Origin: Neoscytalidium dimidiatum | Lineage: Eukaryota > Ascomycota > Dothideomycetes > Botryosphaeriales > Botryosphaeriaceae | Reading direction: 5' to 3' | NCBI GenBank assembly: GCA_037367355.1 | Contig: CM074696.1 | Span: forward strand, 4,216,001 to 4,280,000 | Length of the DNA: 64,000 nt | Part shown: positions 1 through 11,820 of the stretch, piece by piece | Layout: each line of letters begins with the position of its first letter | How positions within the stretch are numbered: the stretch's first letter is position 1 | Notes under the pieces: generated by a model | What the model was told of the DNA's origin: nothing | The model's database searches: none | The model's input: only the letters and a program-made list of their open reading frames with translations | Made by a program: the position numbers and the translations under genes

Positions 1-2
1 CT

Positions 3-565
3 ACCGCTAACATTGCTCCAGTACCACCCAAGCAGAAGGGCCGCAAGCGTACACGCGAATTCGAGAAGCCACTTTCCGGTCTTAACATCGAGGAGCTTCT
101 CGGCCGTGAGAAGCGCGTGAAGCTCTCACCAGACAATGCCATTCCGGAATTCAAGCAAGCACTCAACACGACTGAAAGCGTCGATGACATCAAGCAACTC
201 GCGAAACAGCTTTCTACTATTATTCAAGACTACATCCGCCACAGCATGGGAGATAGTGCATATGGCAGGGCTGTCGAGGCTATTCGTGTTATGAAGGAGG
301 AGCTCCTGGAGCTAGAGGAGCCGGGCGTTTTCAACGACTTCATGAGGGATCTCAAGAAAAGAATTTTTGCCGAGGAGCTGGGTGGTGATCGAAAGGAGAT
401 GTGGTACAGGATCAGGGTTAACAAGCTGGGCTTGATCGATAAGAGAGCTACGGATTTGTCGGATGTCACAGAAGAGGAAGCGAAGAAGGTGAGTTTTGCC
501 TGCCATCTGCGTTCTGTTTGATGTGCACATACTTACCTGTGCAGTTCTTGTCTTCGGTGAAGTAA
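3..565 (+). CDS. ku80: Ku80 (ATP-dependent DNA helicase II subunit 2), C-terminal part
   Basis: This is the 3' end of a Ku80 gene whose 5' part lies outside the window. Ku80 pairs with Ku70 to bind double-strand ends in the nucleus, start non-homologous end joining and help protect telomeres. The frame is open from base 3. It reads through a basic stretch (KQKGRKRTRE) and then a helical C-terminal domain with SPDNAIPEFKQAL, a GDSAYGRAVEAI segment and ELEEPGVFNDFMRDLKK, all strongly like fungal Ku80 C-termini. An intron at 489-544 (GTGAGT..GCAG, phase 0) joins EEAKK to FLSSVK and the stop at 563-565. The unspliced frame would instead run on and stop within the intron. The product and the terminal intron are well supported. 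Whether the upstream part is intact cannot be seen. Confidence 0.93.
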
Positions 566-2800
566 ATGCGTATGCTACTGCACCTCCTGTCCACAAAGCA
601 GTCATCTTCAAAACATCAAGAAACCTGAAAAGCGGCTCTAAAGAAAGAACAGGGGAAATTCATTGGAGGGTCAAACTTGAAATGAAGATTCTCTGAGTGG
701 GACCGGATGCTGACATCAGTATTTAATCCCTGACAGTGAGCAGCTTTCAGTGCATAATAACGCGGGTGATCCTATGGAAGTAAAGAGTTAGACAAGTTCA
801 AGTGGCAGTAAGGCAACATGTGAAGTAGCTTCCAAGATCAGGCTAACGTCTTTTACACAAGGGAAAGAAGATCTAAATTCTATCTAGGTGAACAGATAAT
901 AGGTAGTAGGTACGACAACGTTACCCATCGACCCAAATGGAATGAAAATAGAGAAATTTAGCAGGCTTGTCTTGATAGAATGATGATAGTAGTATGGTGA
1001 CCAGGGAGCAAAAAGCAAAAAACTAACCTACCCCTTTCCCTCCGGGAACCCTTTCTTGGCTTCCTCGACATTCAAGAGGTAGAACAAAGGTAGGGAGAAC
1101 AGACTCTTAGGGACCGTCTGTTTTTAAGCGCGTCGAACCCCGTCCCTCTTGGAGTTGCCTGCTACCTCCTGGCTCAGCAATTCAAGCTATTCACGAACTG
1201 ACCACTAGCCGATCACTGGGCTAGGCGAGACAGCAGAGATGGTGCTTAATCGGTATATATATTCCGATAGCCGCGGTTGATTTCCATTGCACTTTCCAAG
1301 AATTTTACCAGCTGTTGGACAGGCGCCTTACCCTTTCCACGAGACCCTCTTGTAATGTATTGTCGTCTCTGTATTGGTTTCGTCCGGGCTACTAGGCAAA
1401 ATGAAGCTAAATGATTCTCCGTTGCCGGTCGCGCACAGTCAATAGCGGCTATCTCACCTAACTCACAGGCTCTCCTCGAAAAAAAAAAAATCACCTCGTT
1501 TGACGCCATTCTTCCGCTTACTCCAAAAAGTTCCACCCGAGACCGCCGGTACCGCTTGCCTTAAAGCCAGACCCCAACGAAGCCAAGCCTCACCACTCAC
1601 AGTCAAGCTACGTCTCATTGTCACCGTCCTCCAACCCGCCCTGGTCTCACCCTCGGACACCTTCGTACCACCAGAGAATATCAATGTACTGTGAGGAAAC
1701 ATTCAATGATGTTCAGAAACTCGGCGCCGCGTGTGCCAATGTACTTTGAGAACTATCACACAGCACAAAAGCCAAGCACAAAAAGATCATCAAGAACATT
1801 GGCATAACGGACGTCCGTGGTAGATCCAGGGTCAGCTTCAACCCTCTTCAGGCGGGCAGCTACGCGGTATGCATTGGGAATTATAGACCTCAATATTGAT
1901 TTTCTCAGAGAAGTATAAAGAGCCTTAGCCACGAGCGTCTGTGGGGCCGGTGCGTCTTGCATATTCTTAAGAATTCGCTTCTCACTGTCTCGATGGAGTC
2001 ACTGGAGTTCGCGATCTTCTGGGAGCGGCTGGACAAGTTTCAGAACAGCAGCTTCACCATTCGCCCGCCATCAACAATGCATGTCCATACATATTGGATA
2101 ATATGCTTACTTTTTGATATTGTAATCTTCAAGCTAGGATGTTCCCACACACAAGGCAGGCTAACTGGGTCTACTCCATGGCTTCTGGATTGTTTGATAA
2201 CAGACAAAGCTAAGGTCATCGCCGTCACAGCAGATTCAGGCAGATGTTTTGAATAAGCCGAGTCTTGCTTGGATTTGCATCACATCATACCTTCGCAGGA
2301 TGTCACACAAATTTACCCAGCTTCTCAGTCAGTTCATATCGATGAGCACGATTTACTACTGAAATGACTAACACTCCATGCCCAGCATCGGCTCTCCTTC
2401 GGCTCCACACCCTACTCCAACAACATCAGGAGCATGCTTCCAACGGTCTACCAATTTCTGTAATGTCCTCCAGCCCGTATTTTAAGGACTTTGCGCATGT
2501 CCACCATGCCAATCCTTCTTCCCAACTTTCTCCGCAGTTAGTTTGATGGGCATATTGCATTGCGAATTCCGCAGTGAGAACTATGAGGTAAAAGATTTGT
2601 CAGTTTTCGCAGTAGCCACAGCGAATGCACCGTGCGTCTTGGAACGGACGCAATTCTGTTGCACACCCGGACTTGATTGGGCCTATCACCCTCTTAAATC
2701 GGATCTTCCGGAACCCCTGATTCTATATACGAGTTCACTTCGGAAAATATTTCCTGGAGCATGGCAATAGAGAAAGTAAAGCGGCCACCACCTTCAGGCA
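566..2800. other. intergenic stretch without a supported gene
   Basis: No open frame here looks like a conserved protein on either strand. A frame on the minus strand around 1756-2040 reads like decayed coding sequence: about 65 codons ending in VRYANVLDDLFVLGFC, preceded in frame by an interrupting stop and about 20 more plausible codons. I could not recognise it. Short homopurine and homopyrimidine runs occur, such as A12 near 1480. Confidence 0.5.
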
Positions 2801-2806
2801 GAAGAG

Positions 2807-2814
2807 CTATAAAG
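2807..2814 (+). promoter_or_regulatory. TATA-like element of the 2885 small secreted protein gene
   Basis: A ctataaag motif lies 70 to 80 bases before the ATG at 2885. That is a normal fungal distance for a TATA box with a short leader, and it supports transcription of the small gene. Confidence 0.4.
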
Positions 2815-2884
2815 TAAGGCGTATAATCCAGCGCCTGACAATCCGCCGCCGCATTCTGTAGTCGCGATTAGGCAACAGAAGAAG

Positions 2885-3260
2885 ATGAAGTTCACCAACA
2901 CCCTTGCCTATATGTTCCTCGGAACGGCCGCCGCTGTTTGCGGAAGCACCGGGACATGTAGCGGATGTGTAAGGAGAGCATCCGGGTCCTCCTTTCGAAT
3001 TGCTGATTTTGCACTAGGCGTCATACGACAATTATAACAAGTGCAACTTGGTCAGTCAAACCCCCTCCCCAAGGGCACCCCTCGCATTCGCTCATTTCGT
3101 TATAGTGTCAAACTAGCGACGACCGCCCGGCAAACTTCGAGCAAGGCACTTGCATCAGTCTTGGAGTCGAGTCTCAGACTGGCGTTTATGTCTGGTGTGT
3201 AAGTGGCTACATATCCCCCGTTGTGAATGCTCATTGGTAACAAAGGAAAAGTGTCAGTGA
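2885..3260 (+). CDS. small secreted cysteine-rich protein (effector-like), four exons
   Basis: The model has exons at 2885-2968, 3018-3050, 3106-3198 and 3252-3260, giving about 72 residues. Every intron is phase 0 and short (49, 55 and about 53 nt). Residues 1 to about 20 form a signal peptide (MKFTNTLAYMFLGTAAAVCG). The mature chain is short and rich in cysteine: counting the precursor, Cys at about 19, 25, 28, 37, 40, 55, 70 and 71. Intron 2 uses a GTCAGT donor, and the last acceptor could instead be at 3245, adding two residues. I recognise no named family. Size, signal peptide and cysteine density resemble fungal secreted effectors or small antimicrobial proteins. Function is unknown and the gene model is by eye. 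Confidence 0.5.
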
Positions 3261-6200
3261 TTGTATTGGTGATGCTGCTGGGGTGGTAACGATACTGTGG
3301 GCTTCTATCCGACAGGAGCTCTGTATACCATTCAAAGGTCTCAGAAAAGGTCTAGGAAGCGTCTCTCTCATCCAGACTGATGTGAAAATGTCATGGGGAA
3401 AGGCAGCCACTGATATTCCATGCTTTCAATGCTGAGTCTGGCGGTTGTTGTAGAATTCCATTGAGGATAGCAGCTCAAAAGCAGTGTTTCGGCTTTGCAA
3501 CCACCAACTTTTTGACACTATATTGATTTTCACTGCTAAGCAGAAATGGAGCAAACTACTGTAAAATGGCCCTTGGAGCTAGAGTTTTTTTTTCTAGTTG
3601 GAGAAAATTTATCAATTCCCATTTCAAAGTAGCAGAGAGCCAAATTTGCCTGTTAGAAACGTTGGCGGGCCCGTAAAGCCAAAGCGAGCTGTATCTGGAT
3701 GGCCTGCTATATCGTCATCGTAGCAGAAGCCTTCTCCTTGCATGAGATGATTAGAAGACTGCAGAAGATGGAGACGTACATCCATCAACAGCCTTATATG
3801 AACTTCCAGAAGACACGGGGTTTCAGTACAGATGTTGCATGCTCACACCTATACGAGAGTTTTTAGCAGGCGACGCTCCCTTTTGCTAGCTCTGCCTGGT
3901 CAGATTTCGGGCAGAGCATAGGGGCACACGGATGTGAAAACTTCGATCACACGGTCCATGACGAATAGTCTTACGGGCACGGTGTATCAAAGCAGACGCA
4001 CGTGCAGATGGGTCTCACGGGTACTGTTCCATCAGTTCAAGTCCTGTTTCTTGGATTGGCGGGCAGGATCGCAAAAAGAATTTTGAGATAAAAGGAGTAT
4101 ACCTTCAGAAGCGCACTCTCAACGATGACGAAGCATACAAACCCGAGGCTCTGGGCAACCTAATACCCATAACTTGTGGTGGCTCTTCTTCACGACGCTT
4201 GGAAGACTTACTGCTTACTCTGAGCGGGTAGTCAGGCGTACAAAACAGCATTACCTGCGCTTGTGATATCAGAAGCTCTTACAGGTGTGGCTCACCACTT
4301 TTTCTCAATGCTGAATTTTCTTTTTTTTTTTTTGGCTTTGGGTCAGAAGTGTGTTTCCAGTTCTTTCTGGCCCGCGCATTACGTGGTTCGTGAGAGTACG
4401 GCATCTTGACTGGGGTCTCTGTCTTCCGAGAAGTGTTACGTTTCATCGGGGCTGCGGATGAGCGAAGATGACATAGACTTCTGACTACCTCTTGCCCGTT
4501 ACACTTGGAATAGAGACGTTGAGAAGTTAGGGACGTTAAGTGGGACAAGGCTTTAAAGGCCGAGACACATTGCATGACGATGCGGTGAGCCCTAGTCATG
4601 CGCGGCCTGCATGCGTCAGACAAATGATGGCAGCCTTATTGAGAGATAGCGACGTGGGATGCGCAATGAACATTACTCTGCGTATAAGGGTGCCGCGCGA
4701 CACATATCCAGGGGACGATTCAATCAGCACCGAAGCATGGCTCTCGTCTACCGTGTAGAAGGAAGAGGAACTGTACGCTGGGACACTGACGGGTTTCTTT
4801 TCTTACCCCTTAGTTTGGGCACTGATATCTCACATCTACCCTGTTTTGATACTAGTTCAAATTGAGGTGCGATTGAATTTCTTATTGGTTATCACCACCA
4901 TTGAGTAATAATACTGAGATGGTCCTTTTTGCAAGGACGATAAGATAAGTGAGTGTAATGCATTCATCAGACTAGGCGACCTTGAGAGAGCACGGGCGGC
5001 AACAGAGGAACAAGAGCTCCAGTCAAGTCGCTATCGCTACGAGTGCGTACAGGCCCGGGCGATAGGCACCTGCCATTTCGACAGCAGGGAAAACTGCACG
5101 GTGCAATGCACTGCGACATGCTTGCTGGGGAAAAGGCCGCGAGTCCACCCAAGCAAGCATTTCATTTGGCGAGCGCAACCGCACGCAAAAATCAATGAAC
5201 GCGTACTTGCCCGTCTTGGCATATCTCGACCTTTTTTCGGGCGTCCCAGATCAACCCCCCGTCGGTCGGATGCAACTTCCGAAGCATACACGCAGGAAGT
5301 CGGAGGCTGTCGATTCCCGATCCGCCGGTCATCCGTTTCGACACTGCCGATCCCTAGCTCTTCCGTCGCCTACAAGCGTGCTTGCAGCAAGGGATGGCGC
5401 GTGTGGAATACGGGACGAGGGTGTCATGTAAACGCTTCTGTGCGACGGGGGGAAAAGAGAACAACGACATCTAGATGCCAAGATCCGCGGAGCAGGGAGG
5501 AGCAGAGAATCACATGTGCGGTATGATAAATATAGATGAATGCGCTGGAAGAGGTTCTGATCCGTCGCATGCGCGAAGAGGAAAGGACTGGGGGCGGCGG
5601 CAATCACGATTTGCACGCATGGTGAGAGCGATGGAGCAAGCCTACTCCGTCAATTGAAGGGCGGTGATAAGTCATGCTATGAATATTTTTCTTGGTACTT
5701 AAGACATTGGTGCTTGGCGTGGTAGAAAGCGGAAAGGATAGCGATGCAGGTGTGCGGCGTAGTAAAGTGGAGACGCGGGCATGGCCGGAGGGAGAAGAGT
5801 CTTCTGTTGGGCGGGTGGGCAGCCCGGCTCTTGGAATTGTGATAGTGATGGCGAGAAAAGCAAGCGCTATTATTTTTCTGTCAATGTGGCGCTTCAGTTC
5901 CTGATTGGGCGGTAAGAGTGGTTATTATGGCGACCGTGCTCTTCGCCTATTAGCTTTACTTATTTACCGCTGACGAAGCCGAATGCAGAAGGTGGATTTA
6001 CAGGGCCAGGTCAAGGTAGGGAGTTTCCGGGTCCTTTCACATCAGCTGAACACGCGTTGAGCTCGTCGACGACATGTGCCTCCGCGAGCCCCTTTTCAAA
6101 CTGACCTGGAGCATGTACAATAGTCGCGCGCAGCTGTTCGTTATTTGGCTTTCCCCCAGATTTTCGGGCCGTTTTTGTGGAGCGCCTGACGGTTCGCCGT

Positions 6201-9200
6201 GGGCGGGCCCTCTGGCCACTCTGGCCCATCCCTCCTGCTTCTCGAAAAAATCACGGCTCTCACCGTGCGCGCAATCCCGATGCAGTGGTTCGAGGCCGAG
6301 TCAGCGGCGGCGTAAAGGGCTATGACCGACGCCCACCCTGCCAGCCCTGTCGTGCTCTGGGGCAGCTACGTTGAATCGCCAATCGGGCGTGCTGCATGTC
6401 GGCTGACGGAGCGTGGCCTGCGATACGAGGCCAAACATGCGGCCGCTGCCAGTACTTGCCTGTTCCTGAGCAGCTGGCAGGCCCTATGGGGCGCTGCACC
6501 GGGATTCTGGGCGCCCGTTCGAGCCTGAGACCACGCTGGGCTTCACACGCCCGGACTCTAAATTCACGACTCAAGCTCTCTTGCGGTGCGGAGTAGACGC
6601 TGGTCAGATGAGGGGGCACTGCCATCGAGCTGGCTTTGAAGATGGGGTGATGTCTCCTCGCCGGCACTAGGGCACGGCGTCCGCCAGACGAATTGTATGT
6701 ACATACATACCGTAGGGAAGGCGTGACTGCGGGTTCCCCGGATGATCCGCCTGCCTTCCGGGTGCGGATAGGCCGAGTGCTGTAGCTTCATTTCGACATC
6801 CACGGCGCTCCAGGCAAACCGCCATCTCCCACTGGTATGAGGAGCCGTTACGAACACGTTTGCTCCTTCATCTCCGGCACCGTTCGCTTGCGTCGCCGAC
6901 GTCGCCTTGGCGGGGGAGCGTGGGCGACAGTGTCCAGCGATCTTCGAGGATGTAGCCCGTAGCCATGTTCGAGAAGACGAGGAGAAAGTTTCGTTTCAAC
7001 TGTGCTGTTTGTTTCGGGCAAGGCCAGGAAACGTGGCGCAGCCGAGCCCATCTGCCGACATGTGGCACTACTGCTGTCGGCAGTTACGCTGCCCTTTTAG
7101 GCTGAGAATATAAAGACCTGTTGTCGCCGGCAGTAAACGCGCGATTCACTATTGGCGGGGGTGGCTTTTGGAAGAGCAGTAGTACACGGTGCTCGTGCAC
7201 CGGGGTGCCTGGCCTAGCGTTGGGAGCTGCATCCCATCGGGGCCGGGTAACAAGTAAGCATGAAGACCAACTTCGTGCGAATAGTGATATACTTCTGTCT
7301 CACCTTCCTAAGCTTATCTCGCGATACGGTGCGGAGTGGCCAGATCTGCCATGGCGTCAGATTTTGCATCTTCGTCGACGTGTCGGGGTTGCACGGAGCC
7401 GGACCTGAGCGACGCGGGCGCGCTGCCGTGCCTTTACCGTGGAGGTCGTGTTGCTGATGAGAGGGGCACACGGCGTGTTTGGTGTCGCCCTGCAGCGGCG
7501 GGCTCCTAGCGCACGCCCGACGGTTTCGCAGGCTGCGGTGTAGCTCGACAGCAGCGCGTGGGAGCAGGCGGGGACGCAACGAATCAGCAGCAAGGGGGAC
7601 AGAGGCAGAAACGGAACAGAAAATGGAGCATCTCAGCGGTGAGGGTGAGCTGCAGATGTCGTGCAGTGCTCTGAGCTTGCCGGTGAAGGCTGGCTGTGTT
7701 GCCCGAAGGAGCGACGGAGGAGCTACGACTCGCTCCTCTTTCGGTCTTCTTAGCAAGCTTAGGTTATGCACTGCGGTCTCGACGACGACTGACGCAAGAC
7801 GCAGAAGCTGATAGAGTGGACCAGCTGCAATTCTCGAAGCCGCTGCAGTATCTCGCCGAACTGCTGGCGATGGCGGCGGCGGAGTTAACCCTGACCAATG
7901 CCCGGTGGAGTGGCAGCAGCTAGCTGCTGCACAGGCACGCAGGCACGCAGCACAGCTCTCACTTCCCTACACTGGAACGTTCCCCCCATGCGCCATGCGC
8001 GCATGTCCACGGCCTTGAGCACACGGTTCGATTAACCTGTTTCAGCATACTGGTGCCGAGGCTGCGAGGCCATTGATGCGGTACAGCAGCTGTTTCGGGC
8101 TGCGGCCAGGAAATTGCGATCAGAGAGGACAAGGCCAAGAACAAGGCCACGGGCAAGGCCACGCAGGTACAGGTTGAGGTCTCGATTCCGGAGTCGCATA
8201 AGCAGCAGCGGGTGGTTTGTGCGTGCAGCCGTGACGGGCTGCCGCCGAAGCGGGTGCTTTCATGCTAGCGGCCCCCGGGCGGCGCCCTCGAAGGCCTCGC
8301 TAGACCCAAAGTGACGCAAGCCCGCCATGCCCCCAACATCGACCAACGTCACCGGCATCACGATGCTGTCTCCTCCCATGTACAGGCGCCTGCAGCCACT
8401 GCGATCGATGCACCCGTGCGCCCCGTGCTATTCGCCGCACTCGAGCCGCACTGCGCCCCGCCGCCGGCCTTTTCTCCAATGCCTGCCTGCACCCGCCCGC
8501 GGATCTGATGGCCTCACCGCAGCCCTCACCTCCACTCACAGTGCTGCTTATGTCAAGCGCAAGAGCCAGACCGTTGGGCTAGGGTAAGCAGGACCAACCG
8601 CCTCTCCTGTCCATCACTCCATCGCCCGCCCGGCCAAGCCTGCGGCTTACCCTAACAGAGTGCCCTCCCGCCGCCGTTCCACGCCCGCCTCGTGCCCGGC
8701 CCGGTCGCCTTCCAACCTCCTGCTTCCCAGCAGCCGATGCTCCGCTCGCTCTGCCATCAGACCGTGCACGCCCGCCCTGCTTTCGTCATTCATCTGAGTC
8801 CCGCTGACTGTTTCGTTCTGTTTCTATATCCATGGCCGCGTCAATCAATCTCACTCCGCCCTTAAGCCACTGCGGGCATGGCGTTGACGCTCCCGCATGC
8901 CCGCATTACTCGGGCCTCCATGGCGAGTCGCGCGCCATTATTGCCACCCGCAAGTCAGAGGGCGTGCATTTCCAAGCTGCTTGCGGTCAGCGGACACGCA
9001 CCGCGAGAATCTGCGCTGGCTCGGGGAAATACCCTGCATGGATCAGCCTGCCATGCGCGGGGATCCGCTAGGGGCCCGCTGCCCTTTGGTCTTGGCGCCA
9101 TCAATCCCATCCATTTTGCTTTCCCATACTCCGCTTCCCTGGATGCCCGTGCCACTGCATGCGCGTCTGCGTGGCCGCTCCCATGTCGCCCCCCCGCCGC

Positions 9201-9350
9201 TCCACTTTCAATCACCTCACCTATAGGCCCAAGACGGGATCTGCCCAAATGACCTGAGATTGGTGACCCCCGTAGCCAAGCCACCGGGGTCATGGTCCAT
9301 TGCCAACTGCTGCTGGTGTGCTCACTGCCGGTCCGCCCGCCTGGTTGCGC
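3261..9350. other. 6 kb gene-poor, partly GC-rich region
   Basis: Many overlapping open frames occur on both strands between about 5000 and 9300. None has the look of a protein: low-complexity Arg/Pro/Ala-rich text appears in all frames at once, as expected from GC-rich non-coding DNA. No typical intron-exon chain, tRNA or recognisable domain was found. 3261-4980 has near-average composition with a T run at 4321-4333. 8600-9350 is the promoter region of the catalase gene. Confidence 0.5.
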
Positions 9351-9360
9351 GAGATATTCA

Positions 9361-9368
9361 TATATAAG
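9361..9368 (+). promoter_or_regulatory. TATA box of the catalase gene
   Basis: A tatataag motif lies 59 to 66 bases upstream of the catalase start at 9427. It is a clear core promoter element and agrees with choosing that ATG. Confidence 0.6.
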
Positions 9369-9426
9369 TTGACAGAGCCGCCTGCCTTTGCCCGGCCTGC
9401 TGGTGCAACATCAAGACTCGACGACC

Positions 9427-11820
9427 ATGCTTCTGCCGACCCTTGGATTCGCCGCCGCCCTTGCGGGCTCTGCTTCAGCCATCGGCTGCCCTTACATGGG
9501 CGCCGACATTGGCGCTCGCGATGTTCCCGCCGGTCACCCCAACCTCCAGGCTCGGGCTGAGGCTCAGAACACTGATGAGTTCCTGGCTCAATTCGAGCTC
9601 AACGACACCGACGTCTACTTGACCAGTGACGTTGGAGGTCCCTTCTCCGACCAGAACAGTTTGAGCGCCGGCGAGCGCGGTCCTACCCTTCTCGAGGACT
9701 TCATCTTCCGCCAGAAGATCCAGCACTTCGACCATGAGCGTGTCCCCGAGCGTGCCGTGCACGCCCGTGGTGCTGCTGCCCACGGTGTGTTCACTTCGTA
9801 CGCCGACTGGTCTAACATCACCGGTGCTTCCTTCCTCGCCGAAGCAGGCAAGGAGACTCCTGTCTTCCTTCGGTTCTCCACCGTCGCCGGCAGCAGGGGC
9901 TCCGCTGATACCGCTCGCGATGTGCATGGTTTTGCCGTCAGGCTCTACACTGACGAGGGTAACTTCGGTAAGCTCAGTTCTTAGTTATACTTTCAGGATT
10001 GCCTGCGCTGACAAGTGTTCAAAGACATTGTTGGCAACAACATCCCCGTGTTCTTCATCCAGGACGCTATCCTTTTCCCGGATCTGATCCACGCCGTCAA
10101 GCCCTCGCCTGATAGCGAGATTCCGCAAGCGGCGACTGCTCACGACAGCGCTTGGGATTTCTTCAGCCAGCAGCCAAGCACCCTGCACACCCTGTTCTGG
10201 GCCATGGCTCAGCACGGCATTGTCAGATCTTATCGCCACATGGACGGTTTCGGTGTGCACACCTTCCGTTTCGTCACCGACGATGGCGCATCCAAGCTTG
10301 TCAAGTTCCACTGGAAGTCTCTTCAGGGCAAGGCTGGTCTGACCTGGGAAGAGGCTCAAATCACCGCGGGCAAGAACGCCGACTACCACCGCCAAGATCT
10401 GTTCGAGTCGATCGAGAAGGGCCGCTTCCCCGAGTGGGAGGTGAGTATTCAATTGAATTTCTAATGCCAAGAAAACACGTGGATGCTGATTTGGCCTGCA
10501 GCTGGGTGTGCAAATCATGGACGAGAGCGATGAGCTTCGCTTTGGATTTGACGTTCTCGACCCCACCAAGATCGTGCCTGAGGAATACGTGCCTGTCACG
10601 CCCCTCGGCAAAATGACGCTTAACCGCAATCCCAGGAACTACTTCGCTGAGACTGAGCAAGTCATGGTAAGCTGATTTCCCGAGACAGTAACAAAATAAG
10701 CGCTAACAGTGGTACAGTTTCAACCTGGCCACATCGTCCGCGGCATTGACTTCTCCGATGATCCGCTCCTGCAGGGCCGCCTCTACTCTTACCTTGACAC
10801 GCAACTGAACCGCCACGGTGGTCCCAACTTTGAACAGCTTCCCATCAACCAGCCGCGCGTCCCATGGCACAACAACAACCGTGATGGCGCCGGCCAGCAC
10901 TACATCCCTCTGAACACCGCTGCTTACTCCCCCAACACTCTGAACGGTGGTGCTGTAAGTTTAATTGATTACCTCCTTTTAGACTTCGTCATACTGATTG
11001 CGTGTCTCCGCACTAGCCCAAGCAGGCCACTCAGCAGGAAGGCCGCGGCTTCTTCACTACCCCCGGCCGCACTGTCTCGGGCCGCCTCACTCGCGATGTC
11101 TCGTCTACCTTCAATGATGTGTGGTCGCAGCCTCGTCTGTTCTTCAACAGCTTGAACAAGGTCGAGCAGCAGTTCCTGATCAACGCCATCCGCTTCGAGA
11201 CGTCGAAGCTCACCTCCGACGTCGTCAAGAACAACGTCCTCATCCAGCTCAACCGCGTCAGCCACGACATCGCCGTCCGCGTCGCTTCCGCCCTCGGCCT
11301 GACGGCGCCGGAAGCCGACCCCACCTACTACCACGACAACACCACCGCCTCCGTCCGACCCAACTCGGACCGCCTGCCCCGCCTCGATGGCCTGAAGGTC
11401 GGTATCCTGTCGTCGGTCGCTTCGGCCAACGACACGGCCGTCTCGAATCTCAAGTCCGCGCTGGCCGACCAGAACGTCGACACGGTCATCGTCGCTGAGA
11501 GCCTGTCCTCGGGCATCGACAGCACGTACGCCGCCGCCGACGCGACCGACTTCGACGCCGTGCTCGTGGGGCCCGGCGCCGCGGACCTGGTGTCGGGCAA
11601 CAAGACGTCAACCCTCTTCCCGGCGGGCCGCCCCGGCCAGATCCTGCTGGACGCCTTCAGGTACGGGAAGACGGTGGGCGCGCTGGGCGATTCGGGAAGC
11701 GCGCTGCAGAGCGTGGGCGTGCCGAGCGGGGACGGCGTGTTGGAGAGCGCGTCGGTGGACGATGTTGTGGATGGGTTGACGGTGTTCAAGCATTTGAGCC
11801 GGTTTCCGACGGATGAGTAG
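9427..11820 (+). CDS. secreted large-subunit catalase (CatB/CAT-3 type)
   Basis: Catalase turns hydrogen peroxide into water and oxygen. Exons are 9427-9967, 10025-10440, 10502-10666, 10718-10954 and 11017-11820, giving 720 residues, the length of the large fungal class. Residues 1 to about 19 form a signal peptide ([18 protein letters not shown]), so the enzyme should be exported. The catalytic His is in [12 protein letters not shown], the distal Asn in [11 protein letters not shown], and the proximal heme Tyr in [14 protein letters not shown]. The last exon carries the extra C-terminal class I amidotransferase/DJ-1-like domain ([12 protein letters not shown], then [11 protein letters not shown]) typical of this class. 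Each intron has GT..AG ends and keeps the conserved catalase text in frame. The start follows the TATA box and is the first Met before the signal peptide. The role in oxidative stress or host interaction is inferred from the family. Confidence 0.96.

Noticed and set aside
1756..2040. Decayed coding sequence on the minus strand
   Set aside because: One in-frame stop and no recognisable family; too weak to list as a pseudogene.
5101..5526. 141-codon plus-strand open frame
   Set aside because: Arg-rich, random-looking, overlapped by equally long frames on the other strand; no recognisable family.
7214..7771. 185-codon open frame on the minus strand
   Set aside because: Low-complexity Arg/Pro/Ala/Ser text in a GC-rich zone where all six frames stay open by chance; no domain, signal or splice context.
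9475..9927. 150-codon minus-strand frame across catalase exon 1
   Set aside because: Shadow of the strongly supported catalase coding strand.
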